DNA of 64,000 bases from JAHEJA01 sp965656445 (GCA_965656445.1 CBFHKO010000001.1:868001-932000); one strand, 5' to 3'. Counted from the stretch's first letter, positions 25,727 to 35,400 are shown. Numbers and translations are program-made. Notes: generated from the letters alone by a model not told the origin.

Positions 25727-27316
25727 TTAATGTCTAAAGTGGCGCATGCCTGTAAAGACCATTGCCAAGCCTGCCTCATCGGCAGCCGCAATAACATCTT
25801 CGTCGCGCATGGACCCACCTGGTTGAATGATCGCTGTGGCCCCAGCTTCGGCAGCGGTCAAAAGTCCGTCCGCAAAAGGGAAAAACGCATCAGAGGCCAC
25901 AACAGATCCTTGTGTCAAAGGCGCCTCTAAGCCCAGCGCCTCTGCCATGTCTTGCGCTTTGCGCGCCGCAATACGACAGCTATCAACACGGCTCATTTGG
26001 CCCGCACCAACGCCCACAGTTGCGCCATCTTTGACGTAAACAATGGCATTCGATTTAACATGCTTGGCCACTTTCCATGCGAACAAGAGGTCCGCCATTT
26101 CTTGATCACTTGGCGCACGTTTGGTCACAACTTTGAGATCGGCCAAATCAACATGACCGTTGTCTTTGTCTTGAACCAAATAACCACCAGACACCTGACG
26201 GATCGTCATATTCGACTGGGTCGGGTCCGCCATTTCACCCGTTGTCAAAAGGCGCAGGTTTTTCTTAGTTGAAAAGACTTCGATTGCCTCTTGGGTCGCA
26301 TCAGGGGCGATCACAACTTCGGTAAAGATTTTTGTGATTTCCTCAGCTGTGGCACGATCTAGCGTCTCATTCAGAGCGATAATGCCGCCAAAGGCCGATG
26401 TGCGATCACAGTCAAATGCGGATTTATAAGCCTCTAGCAACGTCGCGCCACGTGCAACGCCACAGGGGTTGGCATGTTTGATAATCGCACAGGCTGGGCC
26501 AAGGTCTGCCCCAAATTCACAAGCCAATTCAAAGGCCGCATCCGTGTCATTGATATTATTATAAGACAACTCTTTGCCTTGGTGTTGGATTGCTGTGGCC
26601 ACCCCTGGCCGGTGGGATCCATCAACATAGAATGAAGCTGATTGATGCGGGTTCTCACCATAGCGCAATGTCTGCGCCAATTCACCTGCAACCGCGCGAC
26701 GACGTGGGGCATCCTCACCGATAGCTTGGGCCATCCACCCTGAAACGGCCGCGTCATAGGCAGCGGTTCGTGCATAAGCGCGCTGTGCCATTTTTTGACG
26801 GAAGGCATAAGACGTTTGGCCTTCGTTGCCAGCAAGCTCAGCCAATAATTCTTCATAGTCCTCGACATCGACAACAGTTGTGACAAACCCATGGTTCTTC
26901 GCCGCAGCACGGATCATCGCAGGTCCGCCGATATCGATATTCTCAACGCATTCTTCATAATCGCCACCTTTGGCAACGGTTTCCTCAAATGGATAGAGGT
27001 TCACAACCAACAAATCGATGCCAGCTATCCCATGTTCGTCCATGGCGGCGGTGTGATCTGCATTATCACGCAAGGCGAGCAATCCACCATGCACCATCGG
27101 ATGCAATGTCTTTACCCGACCATCCATCATCTCTGGGAACCCAGTCACATCAGCGACATCTTTTACAGGCAATCCTGCATCACGAATGGCCTTGGCGCTC
27201 CCCCCTGTTGAAAGCAATTCCACCCCACCAGAGGACAAAGCCGTGGCAAGGTCTATCAAGCCAGTCTTGTCAGAAACGGAAATAAGGGCGCGGCGTACAG
27301 GGAAGAGATCAGTCAT
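25727..27316 (-). CDS. purH: bifunctional AICAR formyltransferase / IMP cyclohydrolase
   Basis: PurH carries out the last two steps of de novo IMP synthesis, using 10-formyl-THF. The 529-aa sequence begins with the cyclohydrolase domain (RRALISVSDKTGL; FPEMMDGRVKTLHP) and continues with the transformylase domain (ELSYNNINDTDAAFEL, IIKHANPCGVA, IVYVKDGATVGVGAGQMSR). The C-terminus ends GLAMVFTGMRHFRH as in other PurH proteins. It sits 21 bases after the heparinase-like gene and 9 before lspA, inside a long minus-strand gene run. Confidence 0.97.
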   Translation of the reverse strand: MTDLFPVRRALISVSDKTGLIDLATALSSGGVELLSTGGSAKAIRDAGLPVKDVADVTGFPEMMDGRVKTLHPMVHGGLLALRDNADHTAAMDEHGIAGIDLLVVNLYPFEETVAKGGDYEECVENIDIGGPAMIRAAAKNHGFVTTVVDVEDYEELLAELAGNEGQTSYAFRQKMAQRAYARTAAYDAAVSGWMAQAIGEDAPRRRAVAGELAQTLRYGENPHQSASFYVDGSHRPGVATAIQHQGKELSYNNINDTDAAFELACEFGADLGPACAIIKHANPCGVARGATLLEAYKSAFDCDRTSAFGGIIALNETLDRATAEEITKIFTEVVIAPDATQEAIEVFSTKKNLRLLTTGEMADPTQSNMTIRQVSGGYLVQDKDNGHVDLADLKVVTKRAPSDQEMADLLFAWKVAKHVKSNAIVYVKDGATVGVGAGQMSRVDSCRIAARKAQDMAEALGLEAPLTQGSVVASDAFFPFADGLLTAAEAGATAIIQPGGSMRDEDVIAAADEAGLAMVFTGMRHFRH

Positions 27317-27337
27317 TCTAGAATATCCAAACAGTCA

Positions 27338-29083
27338 TTATTGGTCGTCCGCTTCGATCCAATTCATATCACGAACACCAATGTCAGTGTCATGTGCTTT
27401 TGAGAGGGACCAGCGGATGCGTGTTGCATACTCCATTGCGCGCCAAGACAAAACAGCTTGTTTCGTCGCACGAGGCTTTAATCGACCCGTTTCGAGGTAA
27501 ACACTCGGCTCAAGCGTCAAATCAGCCGCCCCTTCAAAGCGGAGGATCCAGACCTCACCACTTTTCAGCATCATTGAAATCGCCTTGCCGCCTAAATCAA
27601 CTTCGGCTTCGACATCTGGATGCAAATGAAATTTTATAAACATTGGAAAGCCGGATAGCTTGCTTGCATCTAGGGCTCTGTCGAATAGCTTTTCCGCTTT
27701 TGAGTTCACAGCAATTAACGTGTCCTCGCCAACGATTGCCCGACCATCCAACGTCAATTCCAATTTTCTGGCGTGGGTCAAACCGTTCGTTGCAACATAG
27801 CCATCATGTGCGCCCTCAAACACGAACCCATCGACCGTATGCGTCATTTGAACGGGGACATCCGTAGGGCCATCCACCAAGACTTCTCGTTCCACTCCAG
27901 CATAGGTCAGTTTGCGGCCAAGCTTTGAACTGGACACGCCGTCCAAATGCAGCGTGGAATGGGACGGCGTTGCGCGGCCTGCTGTGCGCCACTCTTCGCC
28001 AAAGCTCACACCTGAGCCGCAATTGACGATCACAGGACGACGCCCCGACGTAAGCTCAAAGGCAAGTGTTGAGGCATGCGCATTCACCGATGCCCGTCCC
28101 TCAGGTGGCAGACTGGCATCCACAATGACACTGGTGCGACCAGCAGACAGCCGCGCATAGCCCATCGCCAAACCATCCGCTTGCATCGTGCGGTTTCCAG
28201 ATTGCGCCAAGGCGTGATCTAGACGACCATCGACACCGCGACCCCCGCCATGGAACCGCGCAAGTCCACCATCAGAGTGGCGTAGTGTGCGCAAGGTGGG
28301 GGCAATACGATCGATCGCTTCGACATGGGTTTTGGCGGGTGTCCATCCTGCATCACGAAGGGCAGAGGCCGCCCATGTCAGCAAAGTGAAGACTTCCAAT
28401 AATTCCTCTGGATTACGGGTCAAGATGCCACCCGTCTCATCAATCTGTAACCGACATTCCTTGGCCAATGCGCTGGTCGCTGGGGCAACAAGGTGATCCA
28501 TACCCGACAGGGACAGCCCAGCATAAATTAGTCCCGTCAGCGCTTCAAACCGTGGCAAGCCAGGGGTTGTTTTGGACCACCTACGAGACAAGAACAGCGT
28601 TTGATGCGCTAGGGACCGATAAAATTTCTCAGACATCTCCGCATCTTGACCGCGTAACAAGAGCATCGTGTGGTGGATCCAGCGGATAATGCGGCGGCCT
28701 GTGAGATCGGGTAACCACCCAGCACCAGAGCCGCGGCCATAGCGATCGATCCACTCAAACGTCCACTCTTGGGCTCTGCGTCGCGCCGTTAAATCACCAA
28801 CCGAGGCCAAGTCATCCAACCACCCGAACCCATGGGACGCCTCTTGAAACGGCACTGAGGGAGGTGTCAAAGACCAGATCGATGTTTCAGGGGCCTCAAT
28901 CAAGCTTCCGGCCAAAAGGATATTACCTGCACACAGCTGACGCCCCTTGGCAAAGCTACCTATAGATCGCGGCTCTGGTTGCGACACGATCCCCGTCGCA
29001 GGACGTGAAAATCCACTGACGCGCGCATGAACGCTGTGCATCAATTTAAGATGGCGTGCTGATAAATTATTAGAAAGCGTCAT
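27338..29083 (-). CDS. heparinase II/III family protein
   Basis: The 581-aa protein has an N-terminal helical (alpha/alpha toroid) domain of about 300 residues (WTFEWIDRYGRGSGAGWLPD, IRWIHHTMLLLRGQ) and a C-terminal beta-sandwich resembling the heparinase II/III C-terminal domain (RPVIVNCGSGVSFGEEWRTA, THTVDGFVFEGAHDGYV). It lacks an obvious signal peptide. The Rhodobacterales family next to rsmB and purH is conserved, but whether it cleaves a polysaccharide is unknown. A GTG at 29122 would extend it by 13 residues; the ATG at 29083 was preferred (AGGGC upstream). Confidence 0.82.
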   Translation of the reverse strand: MTLSNNLSARHLKLMHSVHARVSGFSRPATGIVSQPEPRSIGSFAKGRQLCAGNILLAGSLIEAPETSIWSLTPPSVPFQEASHGFGWLDDLASVGDLTARRRAQEWTFEWIDRYGRGSGAGWLPDLTGRRIIRWIHHTMLLLRGQDAEMSEKFYRSLAHQTLFLSRRWSKTTPGLPRFEALTGLIYAGLSLSGMDHLVAPATSALAKECRLQIDETGGILTRNPEELLEVFTLLTWAASALRDAGWTPAKTHVEAIDRIAPTLRTLRHSDGGLARFHGGGRGVDGRLDHALAQSGNRTMQADGLAMGYARLSAGRTSVIVDASLPPEGRASVNAHASTLAFELTSGRRPVIVNCGSGVSFGEEWRTAGRATPSHSTLHLDGVSSSKLGRKLTYAGVEREVLVDGPTDVPVQMTHTVDGFVFEGAHDGYVATNGLTHARKLELTLDGRAIVGEDTLIAVNSKAEKLFDRALDASKLSGFPMFIKFHLHPDVEAEVDLGGKAISMMLKSGEVWILRFEGAADLTLEPSVYLETGRLKPRATKQAVLSWRAMEYATRIRWSLSKAHDTDIGVRDMNWIEADDQ

Positions 29084-29166
29084 GCGCCCTGCCCTTTGCG
29101 CGTGATCTGTTGGGATGGACACACCATAATAGGTTCACACCTTGCTGTCACCGCGCAATATTTTTG

Positions 29167-30447
29167 TTACGATGTTTTGCGCAAAATTGAGATATAAAAG
29201 CCATCCATTCCGCCTTGGTCCGCCAAATAATCAGGACGCAAACGCAGCCCACCTTCGTGGGTGATCCAATCTGTATCGATGAAATCAATGGATGACAGAT
29301 CCTCGACCTCTATATTTTGGTGCCGCTCTAGAGCCTCATCGATTTGGACTTCGCCCTCGTCTGGCAACAAGGAACAGGTGCAATAGACCAGGCGACCATT
29401 TGGTTTGAGCAATGTCAAAGCGTGATCGAGCATGCGCTCTTGGATATCGAACAATTCCATGAATTCTGAGCCGTCCTTGGCATGTGGCAAATCTGGATGG
29501 CGTCGGATTGTCCCCGTGGCAGAACAGGGCGCATCAAGCAAAATGACGTCAAAGAGCGCATCACTATAAGCAAAGGCATCCTCGACAATAATATCCGCCT
29601 CTAACCCGACGCGCTCCATATTTTGATGCACGCGGTTCATGCGATACTCGGAAACATCAAGCGCCGTCACCTTGGCCCCTGCTGCGGCGAGCTGCATAGT
29701 TTTCCCACCAGGGGCCGCACATAAATCCAACACGCGAAGCCCAGAGACATCCCCCAAGAGACGCACTGGCAATGCCGCCGCTGCGTCCTGAACCCACCAA
29801 TCCCCTGCTTGAAAACCAGGGAGCTTGGACACTTGGCCCGCGTCGCTGAGGCGAATTGTGCCGTTCATGATGATCTCACCATTCAACGCCTCGGCAAGCT
29901 CATTGAGTTTGCTCGGGTCTTTGGGAGTGATATCAAGGGGAGGCTGTTGGAACTGTACCGCTTCTATGCTTGCAATGATTTCGGGGCTATAAGCATCAAT
30001 CAACGGTTTGCGGAGCCATTTTGGCAAACGTGGAACCCTGAGGATTTCCCATTCCTTTGGTCCTTGATCAGCGATTTTGCGCATGACGGCATTCACCAAG
30101 CCTTTGAAATGCGCATAGCGTTTATTTCGGGCGCATAGATTGACCGCCTCATTCACAACACCATGCGCGTCCCCACCCATGCAAAGTTCAACCGTCGCCA
30201 CACGCATAATGTTCAAAATACCAAGGGCAGGCATGCGTTTTACGTGCTGTCCTAAAATCTTGTCCGCGCGTTCCAATCCGCGCAAAGTTTGAACAGCCAA
30301 ACGCTGGGCTCTTGCACGGTCTGCGGGATCAAGCGGATCCAATATACCTGCATTGATCGCCTCAGGAAGTAACCGGCCCTCTTCGCCCAAGACTTCGTTT
30401 AATAGGCGCACTGCCATCTGGCGGGCAGTTGGGGCTTGTTTCGGCAT
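29167..30447 (-). CDS. rsmB: 16S rRNA (cytosine-C5) methyltransferase, RsmB/Sun family
   Basis: RsmB methylates C967 of 16S rRNA. The 426-aa protein has an N-terminal NusB-like RNA-binding domain (about 1-140) and a C-terminal SAM-dependent domain with LDLCAAPGGKTMQLAAAG, DAPCSATGTIRRHPDL (motif IV PC) and VYCTCSLLPDEGE (motif VI TCS), the two-cysteine m5C catalytic pair. An open extension to 30489 exists, but the ATG at 30447 gives the normal MPKQAPTARQMAVRLL start. It begins a long minus-strand run ending with the M16 genes and is divergent from the SDHAF4-like gene. Confidence 0.94.
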   Translation of the reverse strand: MPKQAPTARQMAVRLLNEVLGEEGRLLPEAINAGILDPLDPADRARAQRLAVQTLRGLERADKILGQHVKRMPALGILNIMRVATVELCMGGDAHGVVNEAVNLCARNKRYAHFKGLVNAVMRKIADQGPKEWEILRVPRLPKWLRKPLIDAYSPEIIASIEAVQFQQPPLDITPKDPSKLNELAEALNGEIIMNGTIRLSDAGQVSKLPGFQAGDWWVQDAAAALPVRLLGDVSGLRVLDLCAAPGGKTMQLAAAGAKVTALDVSEYRMNRVHQNMERVGLEADIIVEDAFAYSDALFDVILLDAPCSATGTIRRHPDLPHAKDGSEFMELFDIQERMLDHALTLLKPNGRLVYCTCSLLPDEGEVQIDEALERHQNIEVEDLSSIDFIDTDWITHEGGLRLRPDYLADQGGMDGFYISILRKTS

Positions 30448-30514
30448 ATGTGGGAATCCTTGCAATTTGATTGGGTCGTCGTATATCAACCCTTATAGCA
30501 TTAGGAAAGAGATC

Positions 30515-30691
30515 ATGACCGATCAAAACGACCTGCCCCCCGCGGCGCAACGCGCCTTGGCCGAAGCAGAAGAGCGTCGCCAAAAGGCCAAAGATGCCGC
30601 AGCCCTCCCCAAAGAGTTGGGGGGCCGCGATGGACCAGAGCCTGTTCGCTATGGGGATTGGGAAAAGAAAGGGTTGGCAATCGATTTTTAA
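30515..30691 (+). CDS. DUF1674 / succinate dehydrogenase assembly factor 4-like protein, 58 aa
   Basis: The short protein has an N-terminal charged helix (RALAEAEERRQKAKD) and the C-terminal family signature ELGGRDGPEPVRYGDWEKKG followed by LAIDF. This is the SDHAF4 (DUF1674) pattern, known in mitochondria to help mature flavinylated SdhA. AGGAAAGAG lies before the ATG. The open frame extends upstream to 30353 through the rsmB start region, but that part is not homologous. Its stop overlaps the convergent fmt stop by 4 bases. Confidence 0.9.
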   Translation: MTDQNDLPPAAQRALAEAEERRQKAKDAAALPKELGGRDGPEPVRYGDWEKKGLAIDF

Positions 30692-31599
30692 TCGACTGTT
30701 TGCCCCGTGACCAAGGGATACCCTCTAAGGAAGATATCCGCAGATTGCGCCGATTTTCCCGATCTCTGAGCAGTTAGGATGCGCACGGCCTCTGATCCGC
30801 ATGCAATCACAAAGTCATCTGACATGACCTGACCTGATGGTCCCGACACATTCGGGGTAACCTCAGAGACAAGCGCCTTGATGCGGTCATCGCCCACTTG
30901 GAACCACGCTCCGGGAAAGGGCGACAGACCCCTGATTTGTCGATCAACCTCTATTGCGGATTGAGACCAATCAATCCGCGCCTCGCTTTTGTCAATTTTA
31001 TGCGCATAGGTAACACCCTCGCTTGGTTGCGGAACGGCGTGTAGATTTGGTAATGTGTCGAGTGCCTCAACAATCAGACCTGCCCCCTGCTCTGACAAGC
31101 GATCATGCAAAATTGCCGTGGTATCGGTCGGATAAATGTCCATTTCAGCCGCTAGCAACACTGGACCCGTGTCCAAGCCTGCTTCCATTTGCATGATACA
31201 AATGCCTGTTTTCTGATCCCCGGACATGATTGCCCGATGAATAGGGGCCGCCCCGCGCCACCGTGGTAAAAGGGATGCGTGAATATTCAGACATCCGAAT
31301 TTTGGGGCATCCAAAACAGGTTGAGGCAAAAGCAAACCATAGGCAACGACAACAGCAACATCGGCGTTCAATGCGGCAAACTCGGATTGTTCCTCAACCG
31401 ATTTGAGCGAAGTGGGATGACGCACATCAAGGCCAAGTTCTAATGCACGGGTGTGAACTGGCGTTGGGCGATCTTTTTTGCCGCGTCCTGCTGGGCGAGG
31501 CGGTTGGCAATAGACGCAGACAATGTCATGACCTGCATCGACCAATGACTGTAACACGGGAACCGAAAATTCAGGCGTTCCCATAAAGACGATTTTCAT
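30688..31599 (-). CDS. fmt: methionyl-tRNA formyltransferase
   Basis: Fmt formylates initiator Met-tRNA with 10-formyl-THF. The 303-aa protein begins MKIVFMGTPEFSVPVL and contains the catalytic region CLNIHASLLPRWRGAAPIHR and the AEMDIYPTDT stretch; the C-terminal OB-like domain follows. Its ATG overlaps the stop of the deformylase-like gene (31596-31599), so translation is coupled. The order active deformylase, inactive paralogue, fmt is common in Rhodobacterales. Length is normal. Confidence 0.97.
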   Translation of the reverse strand: MKIVFMGTPEFSVPVLQSLVDAGHDIVCVYCQPPRPAGRGKKDRPTPVHTRALELGLDVRHPTSLKSVEEQSEFAALNADVAVVVAYGLLLPQPVLDAPKFGCLNIHASLLPRWRGAAPIHRAIMSGDQKTGICIMQMEAGLDTGPVLLAAEMDIYPTDTTAILHDRLSEQGAGLIVEALDTLPNLHAVPQPSEGVTYAHKIDKSEARIDWSQSAIEVDRQIRGLSPFPGAWFQVGDDRIKALVSEVTPNVSGPSGQVMSDDFVIACGSEAVRILTAQRSGKSAQSADIFLRGYPLVTGQTVD

Positions 31600-32090
31600 G
31601 ACAGCTTTTTCGCCTTTTTTAACAGCATATCCCGTTTAACCTTGGACAGGTGATCAAAATACATTTTGCCATTCAAATGGTCGATTTGGTGTTGAACCGA
31701 AGTCGCCCAAAGCCCAACAAAATCACGCCGATCAATTATTCCGCTTTCGTTCAAAAACCGCACTGTCACAGCCCGAGGACGTTTGATCACCGCAGACACA
31801 CCAGGTAAATTCGGGCTGGCCTCATCATGGTCGCGGAATTCAATCGACGCATGCAGAATTTCAGGATTGGCCATTTTGATGGCCTTACCCCGCTCAGGAG
31901 AGGCATCAACAACAGCCAAGCGAACCATTTCACCGATTTGCGTGGCCCCCATGCCGACACCCGGCATAGCCTCCATCGTATCAATCAAATCTTGCCAAAT
32001 TGAGCGGACCTCGTCGGTGATTTCAGCAACGGGTTCGGCGGCGGTGCGAAGCCGTTTATCAGGCCACCGCAAACATTTTCTAACTGCCAT
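31596..32090 (-). CDS. peptide deformylase-like protein lacking catalytic residues
   Basis: The 164-aa protein aligns along its whole length with the deformylase encoded just upstream. Motif 1 is changed (GVGMGATQ, residues 44-51, instead of GxGxAAxQ), the metal-binding Cys of EGCLS is replaced by Ser92 in DEASPNLP, and motif 3 reads HQIDH (134-138), so the catalytic Glu is Gln135. The two metal His remain. Deformylase activity is therefore unlikely. It lies between def and fmt with overlaps on both sides (TAATG and ATGA), suggesting coordinated synthesis. It may act as a ribosome-bound regulator or have another role; unknown. Confidence 0.88.
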   Translation of the reverse strand: MAVRKCLRWPDKRLRTAAEPVAEITDEVRSIWQDLIDTMEAMPGVGMGATQIGEMVRLAVVDASPERGKAIKMANPEILHASIEFRDHDEASPNLPGVSAVIKRPRAVTVRFLNESGIIDRRDFVGLWATSVQHQIDHLNGKMYFDHLSKVKRDMLLKKAKKLS

Positions 32091-32614
32091 TAGGCCAAGC
32101 CCCGCGCGATATCTCGTTTCAGTTTTTGCATTTTACGGGTGATCATTTGGCGCTTCATCGCGCCGATATGGTCGATAAAGAGCTTTCCATTCAAATGGTC
32201 AATTTCATGTTGCACACAAGTCGCCCAAAGCCCTGTGAACACTTGCCGTTCTTCATTGCCATCCACAGTGATCCAACGCACCTCTACCTCAGTCGGGCGG
32301 GTCACTTCGGCGAATTGATCAGGGATCGACAAACAGCCCTCTTCATAAACATTGGTGTCATCCGAGGAGGCAATGATTTCAGGGTTGATCAAGACCATAG
32401 GCTTGGGCGCTTCACCCTCTTCTTTGACGCAATCCATCGTTATGATGCGATCCAAGACACCGATTTGCGGCGCGGCCAAACCGATCCCTGGGGCGTCGTA
32501 CATGGTTTCAAGCATATCATCAGCAAGCTTGCGCAAAGTATCCGTTACATCGGAAACTGGCGCGCATGTTTTCTTTAAACGCGGGTCGGGGTGGATCAAA
32601 ATCGGTCTAATCAT
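32090..32614 (-). CDS. def: peptide deformylase
   Basis: Removes the formyl group from nascent proteins. The 174-aa sequence has all three motifs intact: GIGLAAPQ (43-50), EEGCLS with Cys94, and QHEIDH with His136, Glu137 and His140. The start MIRPILIHPDPRLKK is typical. It leads a coupled operon with the deformylase-like gene and fmt. About 100 bases separate it from the divergent aminotransferase gene. Confidence 0.97.
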   Translation of the reverse strand: MIRPILIHPDPRLKKTCAPVSDVTDTLRKLADDMLETMYDAPGIGLAAPQIGVLDRIITMDCVKEEGEAPKPMVLINPEIIASSDDTNVYEEGCLSIPDQFAEVTRPTEVEVRWITVDGNEERQVFTGLWATCVQHEIDHLNGKLFIDHIGAMKRQMITRKMQKLKRDIARGLA

Positions 32615-32711
32615 AGCCAGAGATTTAGGACATCACGCCAATTTGTGCAACGCCTCTTGCGTTCAATTTCTAATGCTTTAGCGTCTCAGCGAAACATTAA
32701 AGGAGCCCCCC

Positions 32712-33884
32712 ATGAATTTCGACGAAATCATCAACCGTCACGGAACGCATTCTGTCAAATGGGACATGATGGAAAAAATCTATGGCGTGCCCAAAGATGA
32801 CGGGATTGCCATGTGGGTGGCGGATATGGATTTTCGTCCACCTCAAGCGGTCCAAGATGCGCTTGAGCGAGTGAAATCAGACGGGGTTTATGGATATTAC
32901 GGCGATGATACATCCTATCGCGCCGCTATCCAGTGGTGGATGTCCAATCGACACGGATGGGACATTCAACCAGAGTGGATTTTCACCACACATGGCTTGG
33001 TGAATGGGACGGCAATGTGTGTTGATACCTTTACCGATCCTGGCGATGGCGTCGTTTTGTTTACACCTGTTTACCACGCCTTCGCCCGCGTGATTTCCGC
33101 GAATAATCGACAGGTGGTTGAATGTGAACTGGTGAACAATAACGGTCGATACGAGCTCGATTTTGACGCCTATGATGCACAGATGACCGGATCCGAAAAA
33201 ATGGTGATCCTCTGTTCACCTCACAATCCATCGGGTCGTGTTTGGTCGCACGACGACTTGCAGGGCATTGCCGATTTCGCAAAGCGTCATGACCTCATTT
33301 TGGTATCGGACGAAATTCACCATGATTTGGTTTTTGACGGTCATACGCATATCCCAATGCCACTGGTGGATGACACCATAAAAGATCGCCTAATCATGAT
33401 GACGGCTACGACCAAAACATTCAACATCGCAGGAAGCCATTCCGGAAACGTCATCATTGAGGATCCCAACCTTAGGGGAAAATTCGCGGCGCGGATGGGA
33501 GCGTTGGGCATTAGTGCGAATAGTTTTGGCCTCTTCATGGCCGAAGCGGCCTATAGCCCAGAAGGTGCCGAATGGTTAGATGCTTTGGTTGCCTATCTCG
33601 ACGGGAACCGAAAAATATTTGATGCGGGCGTGAATGCGATACCGGGCGTTCAATCCATGGAAATGGGATCGACCTATTTGGCCTGGGTTGATTTTTCTGG
33701 AACAGGCATGTCCCGTCAGGAATTCACAGACCGCGTTCAATCGGTTGCAAAGATTGCAGCCAACCACGGTCCGACCTTTGGTAAAGGGGGCGAGCTATTT
33801 TTACGCTTTAATTTCGCCACCCCACGGGCAACCGTCGAAGAGGCAGTAAAGCGTCTACAGGATGCCTTTAGCGATCTTCAATAA
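32712..33884 (+). CDS. PatB/MalY-type PLP-dependent C-S lyase (cystathionine beta-lyase family)
   Basis: The 390-aa class I/II aminotransferase-fold protein starts with the PatB/MalY pattern (DEIINRHGTHSVKWD, IAMWVADMDFRPP). The PLP lysine lies in TATTKTFNIAGSHSGNVI, and SPHNPSGRVW is the family's second motif. Such enzymes split cystathionine or cysteine into pyruvate, ammonia and a thiol; some act as aminotransferases. AAAGGAGCCCCCC precedes the start. It stands alone, divergent from def. In Rhodobacteraceae similar enzymes feed methionine synthesis or sulfur release. Confidence 0.9.
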   Translation: MNFDEIINRHGTHSVKWDMMEKIYGVPKDDGIAMWVADMDFRPPQAVQDALERVKSDGVYGYYGDDTSYRAAIQWWMSNRHGWDIQPEWIFTTHGLVNGTAMCVDTFTDPGDGVVLFTPVYHAFARVISANNRQVVECELVNNNGRYELDFDAYDAQMTGSEKMVILCSPHNPSGRVWSHDDLQGIADFAKRHDLILVSDEIHHDLVFDGHTHIPMPLVDDTIKDRLIMMTATTKTFNIAGSHSGNVIIEDPNLRGKFAARMGALGISANSFGLFMAEAAYSPEGAEWLDALVAYLDGNRKIFDAGVNAIPGVQSMEMGSTYLAWVDFSGTGMSRQEFTDRVQSVAKIAANHGPTFGKGGELFLRFNFATPRATVEEAVKRLQDAFSDLQ

Positions 33885-33885
33885 C

Positions 33886-34230
33886 CTAGCTTAACAAGGC
33901 GATCGGGGCGCTTTCGTCCCGATAGAAATCGAGCGGAGCTGAGGTTTGGGCGGCTGTGTTATGTTTGAATTCGAATAAGATCTCATCACCTTCTTCTTCG
34001 GATGCAACAATCAGACAGCGTGATAAGTGACGCGCCCCATCCATGAGATCAACATAACCACGCAAATGCGGCGCGCTATCTGCATCAAGGGAAAACCCAG
34101 TCTCCCAAAAACGCAATACGGGATACACCGATTTGGAATCGCGAATACGCAACCGCGACTTGCTTTTTAGGCTTTTCTTCCGCGCGGCATCCAAGCCATC
34201 TTGGACTTCCTTGGGTAGAAATGTTGTCAT
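33886..34230 (-). CDS. conserved hypothetical protein, 114 aa
   Basis: I do not recognise the family. The N-terminal 40 residues are basic (ARKKSLKSKSRLRIRDS), followed by a probable beta-rich domain that resembles small PilZ-like or regulator folds only superficially (FWETGFSLDADSAPHLRG, HLSRCLIVASEEEGDEILFEF). No membrane segment. GGAGG lies six bases before the ATG at 34230, which fixes the start against a longer open frame to 34293. Convergent with the PatB-type gene; stops are 1 base apart. Confidence 0.72.
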   Translation of the reverse strand: MTTFLPKEVQDGLDAARKKSLKSKSRLRIRDSKSVYPVLRFWETGFSLDADSAPHLRGYVDLMDGARHLSRCLIVASEEEGDEILFEFKHNTAAQTSAPLDFYRDESAPIALLS

Positions 34231-34428
34231 ATCAGGCCTCCGATTTCGCTGTGTGTAGTGTCCACCAATGACAATCAAAAACAAGTTAACCATTTGTAAA
34301 ATTTAATATACGTAAGGGTATTAATCTGACCACTGCGCAAATCCGCACAGACCCTGCGCGCTTGCTTGGAATGGAAATTCTGGCCTCATACCGATATCTA
34401 GGGGTGAAACCGCATGGAGATATCGAAA

Positions 34429-35400
34429 ATGGGACTATTGGTAGACGGCATCTGGAAAGATCAGTGGTACGATACAAAATCAACAAATGGAAAATTTGTG
34501 CGCTCAGAGGCCAAATTTCGCAACTGGATTACGGCAGACGGCGAGAATGCACCCGATGGGATAGCCTATCCAGCCGAATCGGGGCGGTATCACTTGTATG
34601 TCTCGCACGCATGCCCTTGGGCACATCGCACCCTAATTTTCAGAGCATTGAAAGACCTCACAGATCACATAACCGTTTCTGTTGTGCATCCAGACATGTT
34701 GGACAAGGGATGGACCTTTGAAACGGACGACCATGGGGCGCGTGGTGATGACTTGTTTGGCCTCGACTTTATGCACCAAATCTACACCAAAGCTGTTCCG
34801 GACATGAATGGACGTGTAACCGTTCCAGTCTTGTGGGACAAACAGACAAACACCATCGTGTCTAACGAATCTTCTGAAATCATAAGAATGTTCAACTCGG
34901 CCTTTGATCACATTACTGGCAACACAACTGATTACTGGCCCGAAGATCAACGAGCCGACATCGAAATGGTAAATGATCGCATCTACAACACCCTAAACAA
35001 TGGTGTCTATAAATGCGGATTTGCCACCACCCAAGAGGCCTATGATGCCGCGATCACCCCGCTATTCGATACACTCGACTGGCTCGAAGCCCGCCTTGGC
35101 GAAAATAGATACCTGATGGGCGATCAATTAACAGAAGCAGATTGGCGATTATTCACCACTCTGATCCGGTTTGACGCGGTGTATCACCTTCACTTTAAAT
35201 GTAACCGCAAGCGCATAATGGATTATGCAAACCTCTGGGGCTATACGCGGGAATTATACCAAATTGAAGGCGTCGCAGAAACAGTCAACATGAACCACAT
35301 TGTTCGGCATTATCATTACAGCCACGACACCATAAATCCAAACCGGATCCTTCCAATCAACCCGGTTTTGGATTTCCAAGCACCTCATAATCGCGGTTAA
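34429..35400 (+). CDS. glutathionyl-hydroquinone reductase (Xi-class glutathione transferase)
   Basis: Xi-class GSTs reduce glutathionyl-hydroquinones using glutathione. The 323-aa protein has the family start MGLLVDGIWKDQWYDTKST, the catalytic Cys motif SHACPWAHRT near residue 60, VPVLWDKQTNTIVSNESSEI for glutathione binding, and the C-terminal helical domain with TEADWRLFTTLIRFDAVY. It is close to YqjG of E. coli. An ATG 15 bases upstream (34414) is also preceded by an AGGGG; the later one was chosen because it matches the family N-terminus. Its stop overlaps the convergent receiver gene by 4 bases. Confidence 0.93.
   Translation: MGLLVDGIWKDQWYDTKSTNGKFVRSEAKFRNWITADGENAPDGIAYPAESGRYHLYVSHACPWAHRTLIFRALKDLTDHITVSVVHPDMLDKGWTFETDDHGARGDDLFGLDFMHQIYTKAVPDMNGRVTVPVLWDKQTNTIVSNESSEIIRMFNSAFDHITGNTTDYWPEDQRADIEMVNDRIYNTLNNGVYKCGFATTQEAYDAAITPLFDTLDWLEARLGENRYLMGDQLTEADWRLFTTLIRFDAVYHLHFKCNRKRIMDYANLWGYTRELYQIEGVAETVNMNHIVRHYHYSHDTINPNRILPINPVLDFQAPHNRG

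Noticed and set aside
34283..34300. TTAACCATTTGTAAA, close to a CtrA site (TTAA-N7-TTAA)
   Set aside because: One half-site is imperfect and such AT-rich matches are expected by chance; the neighbouring genes give no cell-cycle link.
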